The position numbers and the translations under genes are program-made. A stretch of 64,000 nucleotides of DNA from Limanda limanda. Taxonomy: Eukaryota; Chordata; Actinopteri; Pleuronectiformes; Pleuronectidae. Below, in pieces: positions 1 to 17,914 of this stretch. The first letter of the stretch is position 1. Every line of letters starts with the position of its first letter. The DNA lies in the NCBI RefSeq assembly GCF_963576545.1, contig NC_083638.1, positions 29,597,900-29,661,899 of the forward strand, given 5' to 3'. The notes beneath the pieces are model-generated. The model searched no databases. It was not told the origin of the DNA and worked only from the letters and a program-made list of their open reading frames with translations.

Positions 1-3000
1 AGGGATCAACAGCTATGTTTGACCTGGGGCCAGAATTTCTCTGAGCAGACACTGTGGGGGCCGAGATAATACAAATAATTATAATTAAAAACATAAAAAA
101 TGTTGTTCTAATTAGCTTATTATAAAAAAAAATAAAAAAAATTCACTTTCTTAATTTTTATTTTTAGTATCCCGCTTCAGTGTTAAAATATTCCTACACA
201 CACAAATTGGGGTCAGTAAATCATCTCTCATTAAACTCCTATAAGATCATTTACGTCAATATGTGGGTGGGGGTTTTGTGAAATCCATTATTTAAAGATA
301 CACTTCATAATGTACTATACACTGAAAATGTTTTAATTGGCAGGTGGTGACTAATAAATAACTGAACAATAAACAGTTCAATTTGTGTTTGCTGTCAGTT
401 TCACATGTTGCGTCTGCCCTCTTTGGTTCTGCCACAGCAGCATGATGGCTGCTATCGTCCTCCTCCTCCTCTTCTCCTCCATCTCTCTCTTCATTAGCTA
501 CATCTTTCCCATCCGACCCTCTGGTGCTGCCACAGCAGTGCAGACTGAAGCCTGAAACTATTTGAAACAAATTAATTGGATAACTACTGGTCGGACTGTT
601 CAACTTTTCCACATGTGGTTTCCTATGTTTCTGGCTTCTCTGTTTGGCTGACTCGTCTGGTCCAGACTGTGTTTGTGTCTCCTCAGGATGAGCCCTTTAG
701 AGTCTTTGAAAATATTTTTCAATATTCATATGGACTGAGGGAGCAAACACTCGGACTCAGAGTTAAATAATCAACATTAATGTTATCTACTTGCAGAAAG
801 GGTTGCTATGGACTAACAGCTATGCCAGGCGGCTTCTCTGCAGGGAAAAGCCAAGAACAAACCTTCATGCACATGATGGGCTTTTGATTAGAGTGCATGG
901 AGAGAAAGGGCCAAGAGAGCAAGAGAAAAAGAGAAAGAGACAGAGAGTGGGGCGAGGTGAGGCTGAGCAAATCAATGTGCTGCACACTGTGCTTTACAAT
1001 GAAATAAGATTTTACCCATTTGAAATTGTAATAAAAAAATTGAAAATCAATATGTGGCGTTAAAGTTGATATTGTGGTGGGCTGCCATAAATATATTCGT
1101 ATTTGAGAATAATTGGCTGTTTCGGCCAAAAACCCTAAATACCAGAACTCTTTTTTTTTGCTCCTCACATTTTCTGAATTCATTAACATTTTGCCGGTCG
1201 GAGAGGGGAAGCTTTAGTGGACCTAACGTGGCCCGAGGGCCTGCTGTGGCCCACCAGTTTATGGTTCACTGACAGAAGCTCCAACCCATGGATCCATTTT
1301 AAGCCCGAACAGAAAGGCTAAGTCATCTGCTGGTGATGTGAAAGGAGTCGATTGGCTTTTTTTAGCAGATTTATCAGCATGTGAAAAATCTACAAATAAC
1401 TATGAAACCACCAACTGTTGTTTTAATATTTCTGTTCGGACCCCAGTTAAATAACATGTATATATATTCTGTCTTTCTTTCATTAGCTGACACTAACTTT
1501 TTTTCATCTGGTCTGACTGGGACATGTTCCAGCTCCATCACATTTGTTTTTCTCATATCACTCTTATCAACAAAGGTTAGCATGGTTAGAAATTTTCCCA
1601 CCATACTAAGCTATCGATTTGTGTGACCAATGCTACATTAGGTGAACTACTGAAACCTGAAGAAAACCTTAGTTATTCTGCAGTGTATTGTAGTGCAGAT
1701 GATTAAGATTAACACTGACAGCTACACTGCCAGGACTGAAAACATTAAATGTATTATTTGTTTATTTGGCTTGAAAGAATGTATTTTTCACTTTGGTTGC
1801 TTTGCTCACACCTGAATTATTCTCTTTATACATACTGATTATATTCGCCAGCCTCCCTCTGTTTTTCTTATCCATTTGCATCATGCAATAACTTCCCAGT
1901 CCCATCCTCACTCTGTCTCCTACCCCATGCTGCGACCGCAGGTATTGATCAAACATCAGCGTCTGAAATGATGATGATCATCCATAGCACAGCTGCTGTC
2001 GTGGTACAACCTCTCCTCTGATCCCTGTCTGACATCCATCTGTCTCTCCTCTCTATCCATCATTCCTACGATTTCCTCTCCAATGTCTTAAATGTCGTAC
2101 TGCTCCCTCAGCACAGCCCCATGGGGAGCTGGTTCACATCATTTATCCGACATAAATAGTCCATTTATTCCCGAGTGCAGATAGCATGAAAATGTGTGTA
2201 ATCCTATGAAGTAGCCCCCCCACTGTGAAACACTGGAAACCCTGCAATGTTCTTTGATAGAAATATAACCATGTTGCCTTCTAGGATTAGTTTTTTTTAA
2301 TGCAATTCTTCTATTTGTTTTTAATCAGATGGAAGAATTGGTTTGCGTTACTCATGGCTGGCTCCAACCTCACATTGTGAGGCGCTCTGTCTTTCTGCTG
2401 TGTTTGTGTGACTTGCAATACAATAACATAGACAGCTTGAGAAATGACATTTATTTATTTTACGCTACTTTACCCTCTCTGATTAAAGAGAAGTTGTTTT
2501 TATTTTAGTTTAGATTCATGTGGACCAGATGATATTACTCTAAATCAAAGAGGACTTAAGAAAAAAACTAAAATATTCAAATCATGTTAAAGATTACATT
2601 GTGGCAGTTATTTATAAACCACTGGGAATCATGTATGTAACATGATAATAAGGTCAATGGTTCGCATGGAAACTTTAGCAAACTTCAATGACAACTTGAA
2701 GTCTTGAGCAGTGAGCTGGCTCAGGTGATGTGTGGAAGAACTTGAAGGTGGAGGCAGATCACAACCTCTTTTGCGGATGAAAGATGTTCTGTAGTGTAGG
2801 AGGTGCACCGTCTCTTCGATATCACTCAGTGTCGTACGCATGCTTTCATGTTGTGGTGTCTTTCTTACTCCTGCGGGTAACGGGCTCGGTCTAACCCGTG
2901 TAAAGTTGAGTAAGGATATGTCAGAGGCTGCAGCTCTGAACACAGTGGAGCAATTCTGGTTACGTTGTAGTTATTATACATGAAAAAATTAATCTAGTAA

Positions 3001-6000
3001 TTACATTGCTTTACAAATTACTTTTTCAAGAAAATGAAGGTGTTACTTATAACTTAACACTTGTAACTCAGGCGTTGAAAAAACACCATATCCACCATAA
3101 CACTTAAACAGGCAGGCCTTTTAATTTCACTAATCTGTCAACACTCTATTAGTTTTAACCACAATCGTGGCTAAACACTCCTTTCAAATGACTATTCACG
3201 TACACTTGGCATGTGTAGGCTGGTGCAAACAGGAAGGATGTGGTTGTGGTTGCAGAAAGAGCTAAACTACATCCTTTCTTGGACCAAAGATGAGTTGGGA
3301 TGTTACTACGTACGTTCTACACTGGTAGTCGAGGCTGATTCCATTAGTATTCCTTCAGGAATGTGTAATGTTAAAGGAGCTCGATGAATCAGCAAAGGCT
3401 ACGTACTGAAGGAAAAGACCCGATCATCATCTCTGTTTCTGCCCATCACCTGACTCCACCAGAACAGCCCTGGGGTTTAACTTAATCAGAATAAGCAGCT
3501 TTTTAAAACATCTTTGTTCTAAAACTAGTTTGGATGCTAGGGGTAACTGTATCAGCGTCTTTGTAGTGTCAAACAAAAACCTAGTAAAGGGGATGGCCCC
3601 TTAGACCTGGTGATTGCACCAGATCTCCAGATGTCCTGACCTTAGAATTACAGTTATGTCTGTCAATGCCTGTCAATGCGTTATGAACAATGTATGTATT
3701 TGGAAAATCTATTTACATACATTAGTGGAGATGGTAAGTTGAACAAGTGCTCTTAATAGGTAAGACTTATGTGAAAATAAACGTCCTGTGGCTCTCATCA
3801 CTAGATCTCTTTTTAATACACTTTAACAGACTAACAGACTTTGGACGGACAAGTTTGACCTTGATCAAAGTACAAGACGAGCAAACATCCTTTGGAACAA
3901 TCTGTCCTCTAGAGTTTCAGACAATTGTAGTATCTATGACCGGGAGGCGGCTCAACACATTTCAGAGAGCTGACATGTGCTGGTTGCACCTTTGTCACTT
4001 GTGTGTACTTACTGCAGCAACAAAGTGTGAGAGCGTGTCAGATGGTGCAGCAGATTTCAAAGAGAGCTCAGAAAAAGAGAGAAAAACTTGCAATGGAAAC
4101 CTTTGTTCAGAGTTTGTGAAGCTATCCAGTTTAAAACCAGTGGTACAAAGAGCAATCTGATGTCACAGTCTGATATCTTGCCTTATATAACTGACAAAAT
4201 AACTAAATATACTGTACACAATATGTTGAAACTGAACATTTCAACATAAATGTATCGTTTCTACCTCATAACATTGGTGTTAGGAACACACTCGCACTCT
4301 GGAAGCGATCTATAGCCCTGCTTTCACACTGCATGTCTCTGATGGTCCCATTGTGATGTCTGATGTGATTGTGTGATTCTTGTCTGTTCACTGATGCTGA
4401 TGGAGTCGTGCTGTTACGCTCTGTACCTGATTCAGATTCCACCAGCTCTGCTGTTTATTAGAGCCAATTGAATTAAAATGAAATAACAACACAGTGTTCT
4501 CTCCCACTAACGTCCTGCACGCTAACAGTGGAAGCCAAAATTACAAAGTCATTTGGTTGACTCAAATATTGAACTCCAGTAGGTGATCTGCTGCAGTGTT
4601 CATACCTCGATCTCCGATCATTAACCAATCATGAGGAGCACCGTATGTCCAACGCTGGCAGCCCTCTTCCTCTCGCTCACTGACACGCTCTATGACCGGG
4701 GTGCCTGTCTCAAGCTGTTATTCCTTCCATTACAGTAAATGTTTGGAGCTCCCACTGTGTGCTCCCTGACAGAGGAGCACCCTAAGAGCAGCGCTAACTG
4801 TCAGGTGAACAAGACACAACCAATTTTGTATTTTTCAACCACGAGTGTGATGCTCACCGAGCCTCACAGGCCGCAGTTGTTAAGCATTACTAACACTATT
4901 TCTCTCTTTCTGGGAGGAAAAGACAGGCCCTGTTTACAAATATCATGTATCACCTGAAATGAAGGATGGTATACATCCACTTGGGTCTGGGTTCAATATT
5001 TCAAACTCTACTAAAAGCATATTACGATTAAGTCTATTGTATGGGTTGGACTCATTCATGGAGAGAAAGTAAGTGAATGTGGAGTGAGGAAATAGGAGCT
5101 CCTGTCAGGTAGAAAAACACTCTAAGTAAATCATTTTTATGATGTGTCGCTGAGATATGAGAGCTTTGACAAGTCTGAGTCTTCATTATTGCTTCTCCTC
5201 TCAGTGAAACTGCGCTGTTTTTTTCTCACTCCTTCAGTTTCTATTATCTCGTCTTTGTGTCTGTTTGTTTTCCTTTGGTTTATCTTTTGGTGTTGTTGTG
5301 TTTTATCCATCATTGCCTCTCTCATCAATTCTTCTTCCTTCATGTCACTGTTGTGCGTTTGTGCTGTTCATCTTGTCTCAGAGTTTCTGGCATCTGCCTG
5401 CCCTCTTTAGATCATGTGTCAGCTTCCCTTCTTGTCAAGACACTACCTTGGCATTAGAGTGACTCGAGTCCCGATTTTTGTCTAGGACCCAAAGCACCGA
5501 TGACTCAGACTCAAGCTTTAACTCTACTCTTTACTAAGTTTTTTAGTAGGCCGTTATAATTCACATTCCATGTAGATTAATATCAGAGACGGTAAATAAA
5601 GATGGACAAAAGTACTGCTCCCCAAAAGTTTAGGTGGACATTTGTCCTGTAAGTTTAGCTATTTGATTCCATAACAATGGGATGAAACACCATTATTTAT
5701 TTTTGCTTAGACGGACTCATGACTGGTCGAGAGCTTGCATCAGTGGGAACTTGATATTTAGTCTCCACCTGACTCTTACTCTAAATGACATCATGGGTGA
5801 AAAAGGAAGCATTCGTGTACTGAATATATTGGCTTCATTTCTGCAGAGTGGGAATGTTTTGCCCAGAACACGTTGAGGAAACAGATGCAGATACCTTACT
5901 TGAGCACAGATCCCTCGAAAAACTGTCTTTGGACAAATTCCGTCCAATTGGTTTTACAGCAAAAAGTCATGGTCAGAAAACAATGCATGTTCAGAGGGTT

Positions 6001-8137
6001 ACATGAGCAAAACAGGAGAAAGCACTAGAACACTGACAGGAATCAGACAAGAGGAAATACAGGAGGTCCTAAGACACAAGTTGAATCAATCTAGTTGGGG
6101 CAGATAATCAGTTATGGTGGGAAAGCAAACAAAGACAGGAAGTGGCTGTGGTTGAGGGGGTAGAGTGGCTGTCCTCTAACCAGACGGTTGGCGGTTAGGC
6201 GGCAGTCTTCCCCGAATTGCCCCTAATAGAAAAAGGTGCTACCAACAGATGCACTGTATGAATGTGTGTGAATGGGTGGATGGCAATAAGCATTACTGTT
6301 AAGTCATCAAGACTAGACAAGTGCTAAAAACAGACCATTTACCATAATAGTGCACTTAAATTATACGAAAGGGTCACAAAATAAAACAGGAAATAACTGA
6401 ATGTGTGATATCAGAAAAAAAAACTTCACTTAACTCAAGGAGCAAACAACAGAGACAAAAATCTAAAAACCAAACACAAGCGAAAAAATCCGTAAAAGTG
6501 CATAAAAACAATAGATCTGAACTCAGAATCACCTCAGACATGACCACTGGCAACATTGGGAGAGGAAAATATTAGGTTATAATCATAACATGTTCTCCAA
6601 GCACATGGTTAAAACAAACTATGCTTATTACTTAATATAATGGGGGAAAAATATGGTGAAAAGAATTATCTGACAGCACCTTTAATGTAGACCCACATTT
6701 CACAAACTTATTATGATGAATAAGCTCTAATAAGCTCTAATACTACATACACTATATACATCACAGTTCAGAATGAAGATTATTATTAGACACTATAGAG
6801 GAGATCATTTTTCAACACTTTCATTATTAGATTATTACTCGAACCTTCAGTTGAGAGGATAGTGGAAGAATAAGAATACAGATGACGTGCGCCGTGTTTC
6901 CAGTTTTGAAATCATGAGGTCAACTGAAAAACTGCATTTCTTGTGTTGACTTTATTTGTGTCATACCTTCCTGAGATGGAGGCTCACATTATAATTCACT
7001 GTTATGACTTTTCAGATATACACAAAAAGTTAATAACAAGTCTATGCTGCACATGTAGTACCTTGAAAAGTCACACACGCTTTTCTTCTTTCATTTCCAC
7101 ACAGTGGGACAGAACCATATTTAAGTCATCATGGTAAGCGACTAACTATCAGTCACTTAATTTGTACACTCCACTTTTGTAAGTTTATAGTACTTTGCAT
7201 AAAGAACAATACACACCCCCTGTTTCTGCTCCAACAGCTCTCAGTGATTATTCAGCTTTCCTTTAGCTGAATTTCATGCAGCTAGGTTTTAAGGGGTTAT
7301 GACTTACCCACAGTACAGCCACGTACTTTAGCTGCTGCAGCTATGCCGCAGGCTATTCTTTATGGCAGATGTCTGCCCGCTTAAAGGTTTAACAGTTCAG
7401 AGGCCACTGAGACAACACATATGTGGACTGGAGCTCTGAGTGGGTTAGTTTCTGCTGCTGGTAGTTTCTTCTGCAGGCTTCTGATGCTGGGAAGGATTGT
7501 TGATAGTGAGGAAAACACTGAAGAAAACACTAAACATTCATCATAAAGGCTCAATACACTGAATATATAACCCCCAAAACACCCAAACACCTTAATATAA
7601 AGCAGTCCAGTATAACAGCATAACTGGCCTTGACCTCAGTGCAAATCACTGACTTGTGTCAAAAGAAAACTCCAAAATATTCTAATTGGATTACATCACC
7701 CATATCTCAGGTGGAAGATCTGGAGCTACAGTGTGTTCATGTTTGGTTAAAGGGAATCAGAATCAGAGTCAGAATCAGAAATACTGTGTAAAGTCACTTG
7801 TGTCACACTGTTCCACTGATCATTGAACATTAATATTAAGAGTATGGGGTTCAAAAATCTACTTTGTAGATATTTGACTAGGAAGAACATACAGCTCATT
7901 ACTCTCACTGCAATTGGTGAATAACACTGAACTAAAAGATAATTTACTGTTTGGTTACAAGAAAACTCCACAGGGCTCCTCACTGTTCGGCTCATTTATT
8001 TTACAAGGCAGTTTGCCTTGACTGTAGGATGACAAGTATTTTGAGGTATGACAAAACTAACTTGATGTATAAGCTGTGTACAGGATAGAACACGTTTCAC
8101 ACAATAATAAGAATATTTTTTTCATATGATAAATGAC
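1..8137. other. Non-coding, probably cadherin intron (upstream part)
   Basis: No exon of the cadherin or any other recognisable gene was found on either strand; the open frames here have no family features and no sensible splice context. The DNA is AT-rich with ordinary low-complexity patches (for example A/T-rich 100-180). A tRNA-like SINE lies at 6142-6346, and a short GAATCA-type simple repeat lies at 7752-7785. Since the first visible cadherin exon (14839) starts inside a laminin G domain, the earlier exons must lie left of the window. This makes the stretch most likely intronic; that is inference. Confidence 0.5.
6142..6346 (+). repeat. tRNA-derived SINE-like repeat, copy A
   Basis: Starts with GTGGCTGTGGTTGAGGGGGT followed by AGAGTGGCTGTCC, which resembles a tRNA box A region. 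It then runs through 'cccgaattgccc' and 'tgaatgtgtgtgaatgggtg' to an end 'acagaccatttacc'. The same modules in the same order occur at 17915-18158 (minus), 32712-32870 (plus), 41452-41626 (minus) and 58750-58993 (minus). The box B region (GGTTCGATCC in better copies) is eroded here. Confidence 0.7.
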
Positions 8138-10785
8138 CTTTACTTTATCAATCAATCAATCAATCAAGTTTTATTTGTATAGCCCACATTCACAAATAAC
8201 AATTCGTCTCATGGGGCTTTAACATTGTGTGACATCCTCTGTCCTTAACCCTCAACAAGAGTAAGGAAAAACTACTAAAAACCCTTTTCACAGGTAAAAA
8301 TATGTAGAAACCTCAGAGAGAGCCACATGTGAGGGATCCCTCTCTCAGGACGGACAGAAGTGCAATAGATGTCAGGTGTAAGAAAACATCATCAGGATTT
8401 TTAGCAACATCCATTAGGCTAAACATTTTTCAATACTATGTGTCAGGCAGTCCCGCTGCAATCACAGTCTCTGGCCAGCAGCAAGACCACGATCCAGCAT
8501 CAGGATGGGATCCACTATAATCCACAGTCATTGTCCACCGCCGCCAGTTAGAATCCATTATCAGCTGCCGCCTCGGTCGTGGTCCCTCATCATCCGATGC
8601 CAACGCGACAAAGGATCCTCCATTACAACGACGATCAGCTGGCACGATACAGAATCCACCGAACTGGATCCACCATTGCGACCTCCGACACGCGATCCAC
8701 AATCATAATCCATGGTGCGGCCACAGCTGTGGCCCTGCATCCGCGGGCGCTAAGGCACAGAAACTCCGGGAAAAGGGGTCAAGTTAGTAACATGTACTGA
8801 TCAGATAAGAATTATCTTGATGTGATAAATATGGAGAAAAGGAAGGAGAAGCAGGAAAGAGAAGCTCCGTGTGTCTTGTGTCATAAATTCCCTGTGCGTC
8901 TTAGCATCATCAGGGGTTTTTGCCATTTAATCAAATTTGGAACATCGCACAAATTAGCTCTAACTATAAGCTTTATCAAAAAGGAAGGTTTTGAGTCTAC
9001 TTTTAAACGAACAGAGCGTGTCTGCCTCCCTAACTGAAAGTGAGAGATTATTCCACAGCAGTGGGGCTTGATGGCTAAAAGCTCTGGCTCCTACTCTACT
9101 TTTAGAGACTTTAGGGACAACAAGTAAACCTGAGTTCTGGGATCGGAGTGCTCTAGTAGGTTGATATGGAACTAACATCTCTTTAAGGTAAAGAGGTGCC
9201 ATATCATTAAGGGCCTTGAAGGTGAGGAGGAGAATTTTAAATTCGATTCTAGATTTAACAGGAAGCCAGTGTAGCGATGCTAATACTGGAGAAATGTGCT
9301 CTCTTTTCTTAGTTCTCGTCAGGACACGTGCTGCGGCATTTTGGACCAGCTGCAGAGTCTTTAACGACTTGCTGCTGGAGCCTGATAATAATGAATTACA
9401 ATAGTCCAGTCTCGATGTAACAAAGGCGTGGACTAGTTTTTCTGCATCTTTTTGCGAAAGGACATGTCTGATTTTTGAGATATTACGCAAGTGGAAAAAC
9501 GCGGTCCTAGAAATTACTTTTAAGTGACTATTAAAGGACAAATCAGGATCGAAGATCACTCCCAAGTTCCTGACTGTGTCATTGGAAGCAAGGGCAATGT
9601 CATCTAGCGCAGCTATATCATTAGATAATGTATCTCTAAGGTGTTTAGGGCCGAGTATTATAACCTCTGTTTTATCTGAGTTTAATAAGAGAAAATTGCG
9701 GGTCATCCAGGTTTTTATGTCCTTGAGACATGCTCGAAGTTTAGTTAATTGATTACTTTGATCAGGTTTTATTGACAAATATAACTGGGTGTCATCCGCA
9801 TAACAGTGAAAATTTACCGAGTGTGTCCTGATAATGTTTCCTAGTGGAAGCATATATAATGAGAATAAAATTGGGCCGAGCACAGACCCCTGTGGGACAC
9901 CATGGTTAACTTTGGTGCGCACCGATGACTCATCATTGATTTGAACGAATTGGGAGCGATCAGCAAAATAAGATTTAAACCAGTTTAAGGCCGTTCCTTT
10001 AATGTTAATTAACTGTTTTAGTCGCTCTAATAAAATTTGATGGTCAATTGTGTCGAATGCTGCACTGAGATCTAACAGAACAAGGACAGACACAAGTCCC
10101 TGATCTGAAGCTATTAGAAGGTCATTAGTGACTTTTGCCAGGGCTGTCTCTGTGCTGTGATTGGTTCTAAACCCAGACTGAAAGTCTTCATATATATTAT
10201 TTTCCTGGAGAAACTCACACAGCTGATTGGCTACAACTTTTTCTAAGATTTTAGATAGGAAGGGGAGATTAGATATTGGCCTGTAATTTGCTAAAACCTC
10301 TGGGTCTAGGGTGGGTTTTTTGAGTAGGGGTTTGATTACAGCTATTTTAAAAGACTGTGGTACATAACCTGATGATAATGACAGATTGATTGTGTTAAGT
10401 AACGAATTATCTATTAGGGGCAGAATTTCTTTAAGTAATTTAGTTGGAATCGGATCTAAAATACAGGTTGTTGGTTTAGAACCTGAGACTATTTTGGTAA
10501 ACTGATCACGGGTGATCAGAGAGAAGCTGTCTAAATAATGGGAAGGATTCTCAGCCGTTTCTGAGATCTCTATTGTTGGGAGGGTATTAGTGCCAATTGA
10601 GGGCAGGAGATGATTGATTTTATTTCTAATAGTTAGAATTTTATCATTAAAAAAGGTCATAAAGATATTGCAATTTAGGGATCGAGGAATACTGGGTTCG
10701 GTGGAGGTGTGACTCTCTGTCAGCCTGGCTACAGTGCTGAAGAGAAACCTGGGGTTGTTTTTATTCTCTTCTATTCTACTTTACT
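8138..10785 (-). mobile_element. 5'-truncated L2/CR1-type LINE
   Basis: A non-LTR retrotransposon lying on the minus strand. Its 3' end is at about 8146, where the plus strand reads (ATCA)n repeats, that is a (TTGA/ATTG)n tail typical of L2/CR1-clade elements. Next come a roughly 800-bp 3' UTR (8170-8960), the reverse transcriptase frame (8960-10660) and upstream codons still recognisable to about 10770, where homology stops at an in-frame stop. The apurinic endonuclease half is missing, so this is a 5'-truncated insertion. CTTTACT occurs at both ends (8138-8144 and 10779-10785) and may be a short target-site duplication; 7 bp is weak evidence. A shorter copy with the same tail is at 30344-30425. 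Confidence 0.85.
8960..10660 (-). CDS. LINE reverse transcriptase ORF (5'-truncated, transposon-derived)
   Basis: A 566-codon uninterrupted frame encoding the reverse transcriptase and C-terminal region of an L2/CR1-clade (Jockey-group) LINE. Visible motifs, in residues from the methionine, are NYRPIS at 125-130, DLSAAFD at 197-203, [10 protein letters not shown] at 254-263 and the catalytic YADD at 287-290. The C-terminus ends LFDKAYS, the usual close of this family. The frame stays open upstream of this Met (reading [16 protein letters not shown]) to a stop near 10790, so the start shown is arbitrary. Full-length relatives have about 1,000 residues with an N-terminal endonuclease, which is absent here. 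The lack of any stop or frameshift implies a fairly recent insertion. It is not a host gene, and with no endonuclease it should not transpose by itself. Confidence 0.85.
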   Translation of the reverse strand: MTFFNDKILTIRNKINHLLPSIGTNTLPTIEISETAENPSHYLDSFSLITRDQFTKIVSGSKPTTCILDPIPTKLLKEILPLIDNSLLNTINLSLSSGYVPQSFKIAVIKPLLKKPTLDPEVLANYRPISNLPFLSKILEKVVANQLCEFLQENNIYEDFQSGFRTNHSTETALAKVTNDLLIASDQGLVSVLVLLDLSAAFDTIDHQILLERLKQLINIKGTALNWFKSYFADRSQFVQINDESSVRTKVNHGVPQGSVLGPILFSLYMLPLGNIIRTHSVNFHCYADDTQLYLSIKPDQSNQLTKLRACLKDIKTWMTRNFLLLNSDKTEVIILGPKHLRDTLSNDIAALDDIALASNDTVRNLGVIFDPDLSFNSHLKVISRTAFFHLRNISKIRHVLSQKDAEKLVHAFVTSRLDYCNSLLSGSSSKSLKTLQLVQNAAARVLTRTKKREHISPVLASLHWLPVKSRIEFKILLLTFKALNDMAPLYLKEMLVPYQPTRALRSQNSGLLVVPKVSKSRVGARAFSHQAPLLWNNLSLSVREADTLCSFKSRLKTFLFDKAYS

Positions 10786-14838
<4,053 letters not shown>

Positions 14839-15103
14839 ATCTTCCAGGGCCTCTTGTGTATTTTCTACAACCTCGGTGATGGAGACTACAACGTAACCCT
14901 GCCCACGTATCGGCTGGACAACGGGGAATGGCACGAGGTCCTCCTTGATCGGCACGACAACGAGATGACACTGAAACTGGACGGTGGTGGAGGGCAGCGG
15001 GAAATCACGGGATCACGAGGCCGGAGCCGAGAAATCATTATTGACCCCAGTTTGGTGATTCTGGGCAATAGCTTCCCATCAGCGGTCAACAAAAGCTTCC
15101 AGG
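14839..15103 (+). CDS. Type III cadherin exon: laminin G domain
   Basis: Acceptor CCCATTACAG ends at 14838 and donor GTTAGTG starts at 15104. The exon is phase 0 in, phase 1 out, with 88 complete codons plus one base. It encodes the LamG beta-sandwich core: GLLCIFYNLGDGDYNV, then LDNGEWHEVLLDRHDNEMTL, then LVILGNSFPSAVNKSFQG. This matches the usual 'WH.V...R....LTLDG' and 'SFQGC' pattern of LamG repeats. The closing Cys of the domain is in the next exon. In type III cadherins this is the membrane-proximal LamG module, between EGF-like repeats. An upstream in-frame Met at 14734 is intron sequence and not a start. No stop or frameshift. Confidence 0.9.
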
Positions 15104-16306
15104 GTTAGTGAATAAAAGTCCTGTCTTTAACTGAACCAATTATTAAGCTAGAATTTGTCACAGCTTGAGAAGGCACAGACAGATGTCACCCTGCCAATAG
15201 GATAAGAACACATTTCTGTCGTTCTGGAGGGAACAGACAAAGAAAATATTGTGTTTAATTTAGAGAAGTTGTAACATCCTGAGACGGAATCAGCTATCAG
15301 AGAGCATGGACCATCTACTTGTTATGTTACATAGTAGCAAGAGACATAGACAAGTGCCCAAGAGTTTGTAACGATTGAATATAATAAATAGATGTTAATC
15401 AGAATCTTAAAGCATCATATATTGTTTATTGTATGATTCCAACCCAGCTGTGGGGAAGATGCTGGGTGTGTGGCGCTAATAATGAAAATAGATTTTGCGT
15501 GAATGAGCCAACGCATAAAAAATGTCACAATCCTCCTAGAAACTATATAAATAGATAAAACAGTCAATTTCTGGAAGCACTTTTCAGGAGGAATTCTTGT
15601 TATTGTCTCTCATGCCCGGAACGACACACCAGCCTTTTCATTTTACCCTTTCACACATCACACACAACACATCCTCTTTGTTGTCAAGCATGTTTTTGTG
15701 CCTGGACCTAATCAAAATGTGATGTACTACAACTTGAACGGAGCATCATTCTCACCATGACGACCAGGGTCTTATATGTCCAGCGCCGGCTCACACCTCT
15801 GGGTTGTATCTAAGGGCAGACACAAGAGCCCTAGACAGCTCTTTAGGTTGCAGGACTTCCACATTCATTGCAGCCTGCATGATGTTTGGATGATGTGTAC
15901 CAAACACTCCTCAGTGCGATTTTGCCATTTTATGATCCATCAATTCTCCACTGCAAGTTATTTTCCAAGAATATTTATACTCTCCTGTGCCATTATACAT
16001 TCTCCCATTCTGTGTGGAAAATGTTGCCCTCTTAATTATTCATCCCTGCAAGCAATAATTTGCCGGAGCCACGTAAATAGGTCTCTCCAGTATGCTAAGC
16101 AAAGTGAATACAGATTTCTTTTTTTTGGGATCAGGACTTGTAATAACTATTATAAATAAGAAATACAATTTGCACTACCAAGATTAATGGCATCCAATTA
16201 TTATTACATTTTCGTTCTCTTTTTGTGCAACAGCCGTATCTTATCTCATTATCAGTTTTGATTGAATTTACAATGGAGAAAAAACACTGTAATTTAATAC
16301 ATAGGC

Positions 16307-16430
16307 CAGGGGTCGGCAACCTTTACTATGAAAGAGCCATTTTGCCGCCTCTTCCACCAAATTACATTTGTCTGGAGTCGCAAAACATAATTGATAACAC
16401 AGCTTCTAAAGACTAATATATAGTAATACA
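16307..16430 (+). mobile_element. hAT-type transposon terminal fragment
   Basis: Begins CAGGGGTCGGCAACCT, a terminus shared by many vertebrate hAT (Charlie-like) elements, followed by 'aaagagccattttgcc' and 'ggagtcgcaaaac', wording common in that family's subterminal region. No matching inverted end (AGGTTGCCGACCCCTG) was found to the right, so this appears to be one end only. The adjoining 16437-17000 has a different, more GC-rich composition and may be another element. Confidence 0.5.
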
Positions 16431-17914
16431 GTATACTCAGTGTTGTGCCAGTTCACATTTAAAATGAACTAGTTCACTCGTTCTATTTTATATTGGAATG
16501 ATTTAGGTGATAAACGTACGGTTATGTGTTTGGTTCTGAATCGATGGTGATGGATCATGTCTGTGTGTCGCTCCGCTCATTCTAACACTGAGTCCTGACT
16601 GTGAGCGTCACGGCTCCTGTTGTACTGAGCACAACATGTTGACGAGTCATTTTTCATGATGTTTAAATGCGGCCTCATAAACTCTGGAGCGGATCAGATA
16701 AACACTACGTTACTTCATGTGGTGATCAGTTCCTGATAACTAGTGATGAGTGTTTATTATTTCAAGTGAGATCAGAGTGGAGGAGGACACAGAAACTCCA
16801 GCTCGGTACAAACCAGCTGCAGCTTCTGCTCTGATCATGAAGCAGCTGGGACCAGAGAAACTCTGTGTTTTCACTGTTTCAACTGTTCTTCTACAAAGTC
16901 ACTGACCGGCTGCTTCACGTGAACAAGCTCTGATCTCACTGTTTGTGTCGCTCTGAGCGAGTGAGTGAATTCATAAACGCCTTTTATTGATTTCACTGCC
17001 TTTCAAACATAGCTCAGGAGGCGGGGCTAAGACATGCCTTCCTCCCCTCCAAACACACACAAACATACATAAACAACAAACCAGTTAGATTCAGCAACAT
17101 TTTCTAAACCTCCCAGGCAACCAGTATCAAGACAGCCAGCACTTCAAACCTACAGTGTGTGCGAGAGACAGTTGATCCTGGACGTCTGTAAATGATGGGT
17201 GATTTGCTATTTTAGGGTTTTAGTTTCAGCATACCTCTGAAAGCAGCTTTCCAAATTCTCACTTTTGAGCAGTCACTGATAGCGAGGGCTTCCGAACTTT
17301 GATCTAAGGATGTTTACCTTTTTAAATGTATATATATATAAATGTGATGATGTAGAGACGTCCCAAATAGTTGACTCTAAGCATTGGCCCTACAAGGTGC
17401 AAGATGGTTTGAAACCCTCAAGGGGATGACTTATTCAACAACTCAAAAAACACATTTATGTCTAAAGTATCTCTTTAGAGAGAAACTCTATCTTTTTTTT
17501 TAAGTGTAACATTTTGCTGACTTGCTTCACTGCTTGAACAGAAGGAATTCCTCTGCCGTCCTTTTGGGAAGAAAACACTATTCGAAAATTTCCCATAGTT
17601 AAAAGAATATTATTGTATTGGAAAGCAAAGAGATGTCTACAAGCCCTGAAGTCAGCAAAGGAACTCAGCTTTTTCTCACTTCAGTGACATTTTGTGACAA
17701 AGCCACTTCTTCCACCTGCTTTAACGCTCCGAGCGTTGCAGTCTTTGTGGGTCAAGAACACTTTTTCTATCAGTTTGCGGTAACGCAGCCTTTCATGTAG
17801 GAGTCAGCCGAGACACGTGAATGAAACGTGACTTGTGTGCTGCTGATCTGATGGAAAGAGCCTTTTCTTGACACATTGGAAACATTAATCGAAAATTCAT
17901 TAAAAATACATAAT

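Noticed and set aside
2629..2943. 104-codon minus-strand frame with fairly even composition
   Set aside because: No family motif and no clear splice sites at its edges; kept as non-coding.
8329..8960. Overlapping plus-strand and minus-strand frames near 8330-8960
   Set aside because: They lie in the 3' untranslated part of the LINE and have no recognisable product.
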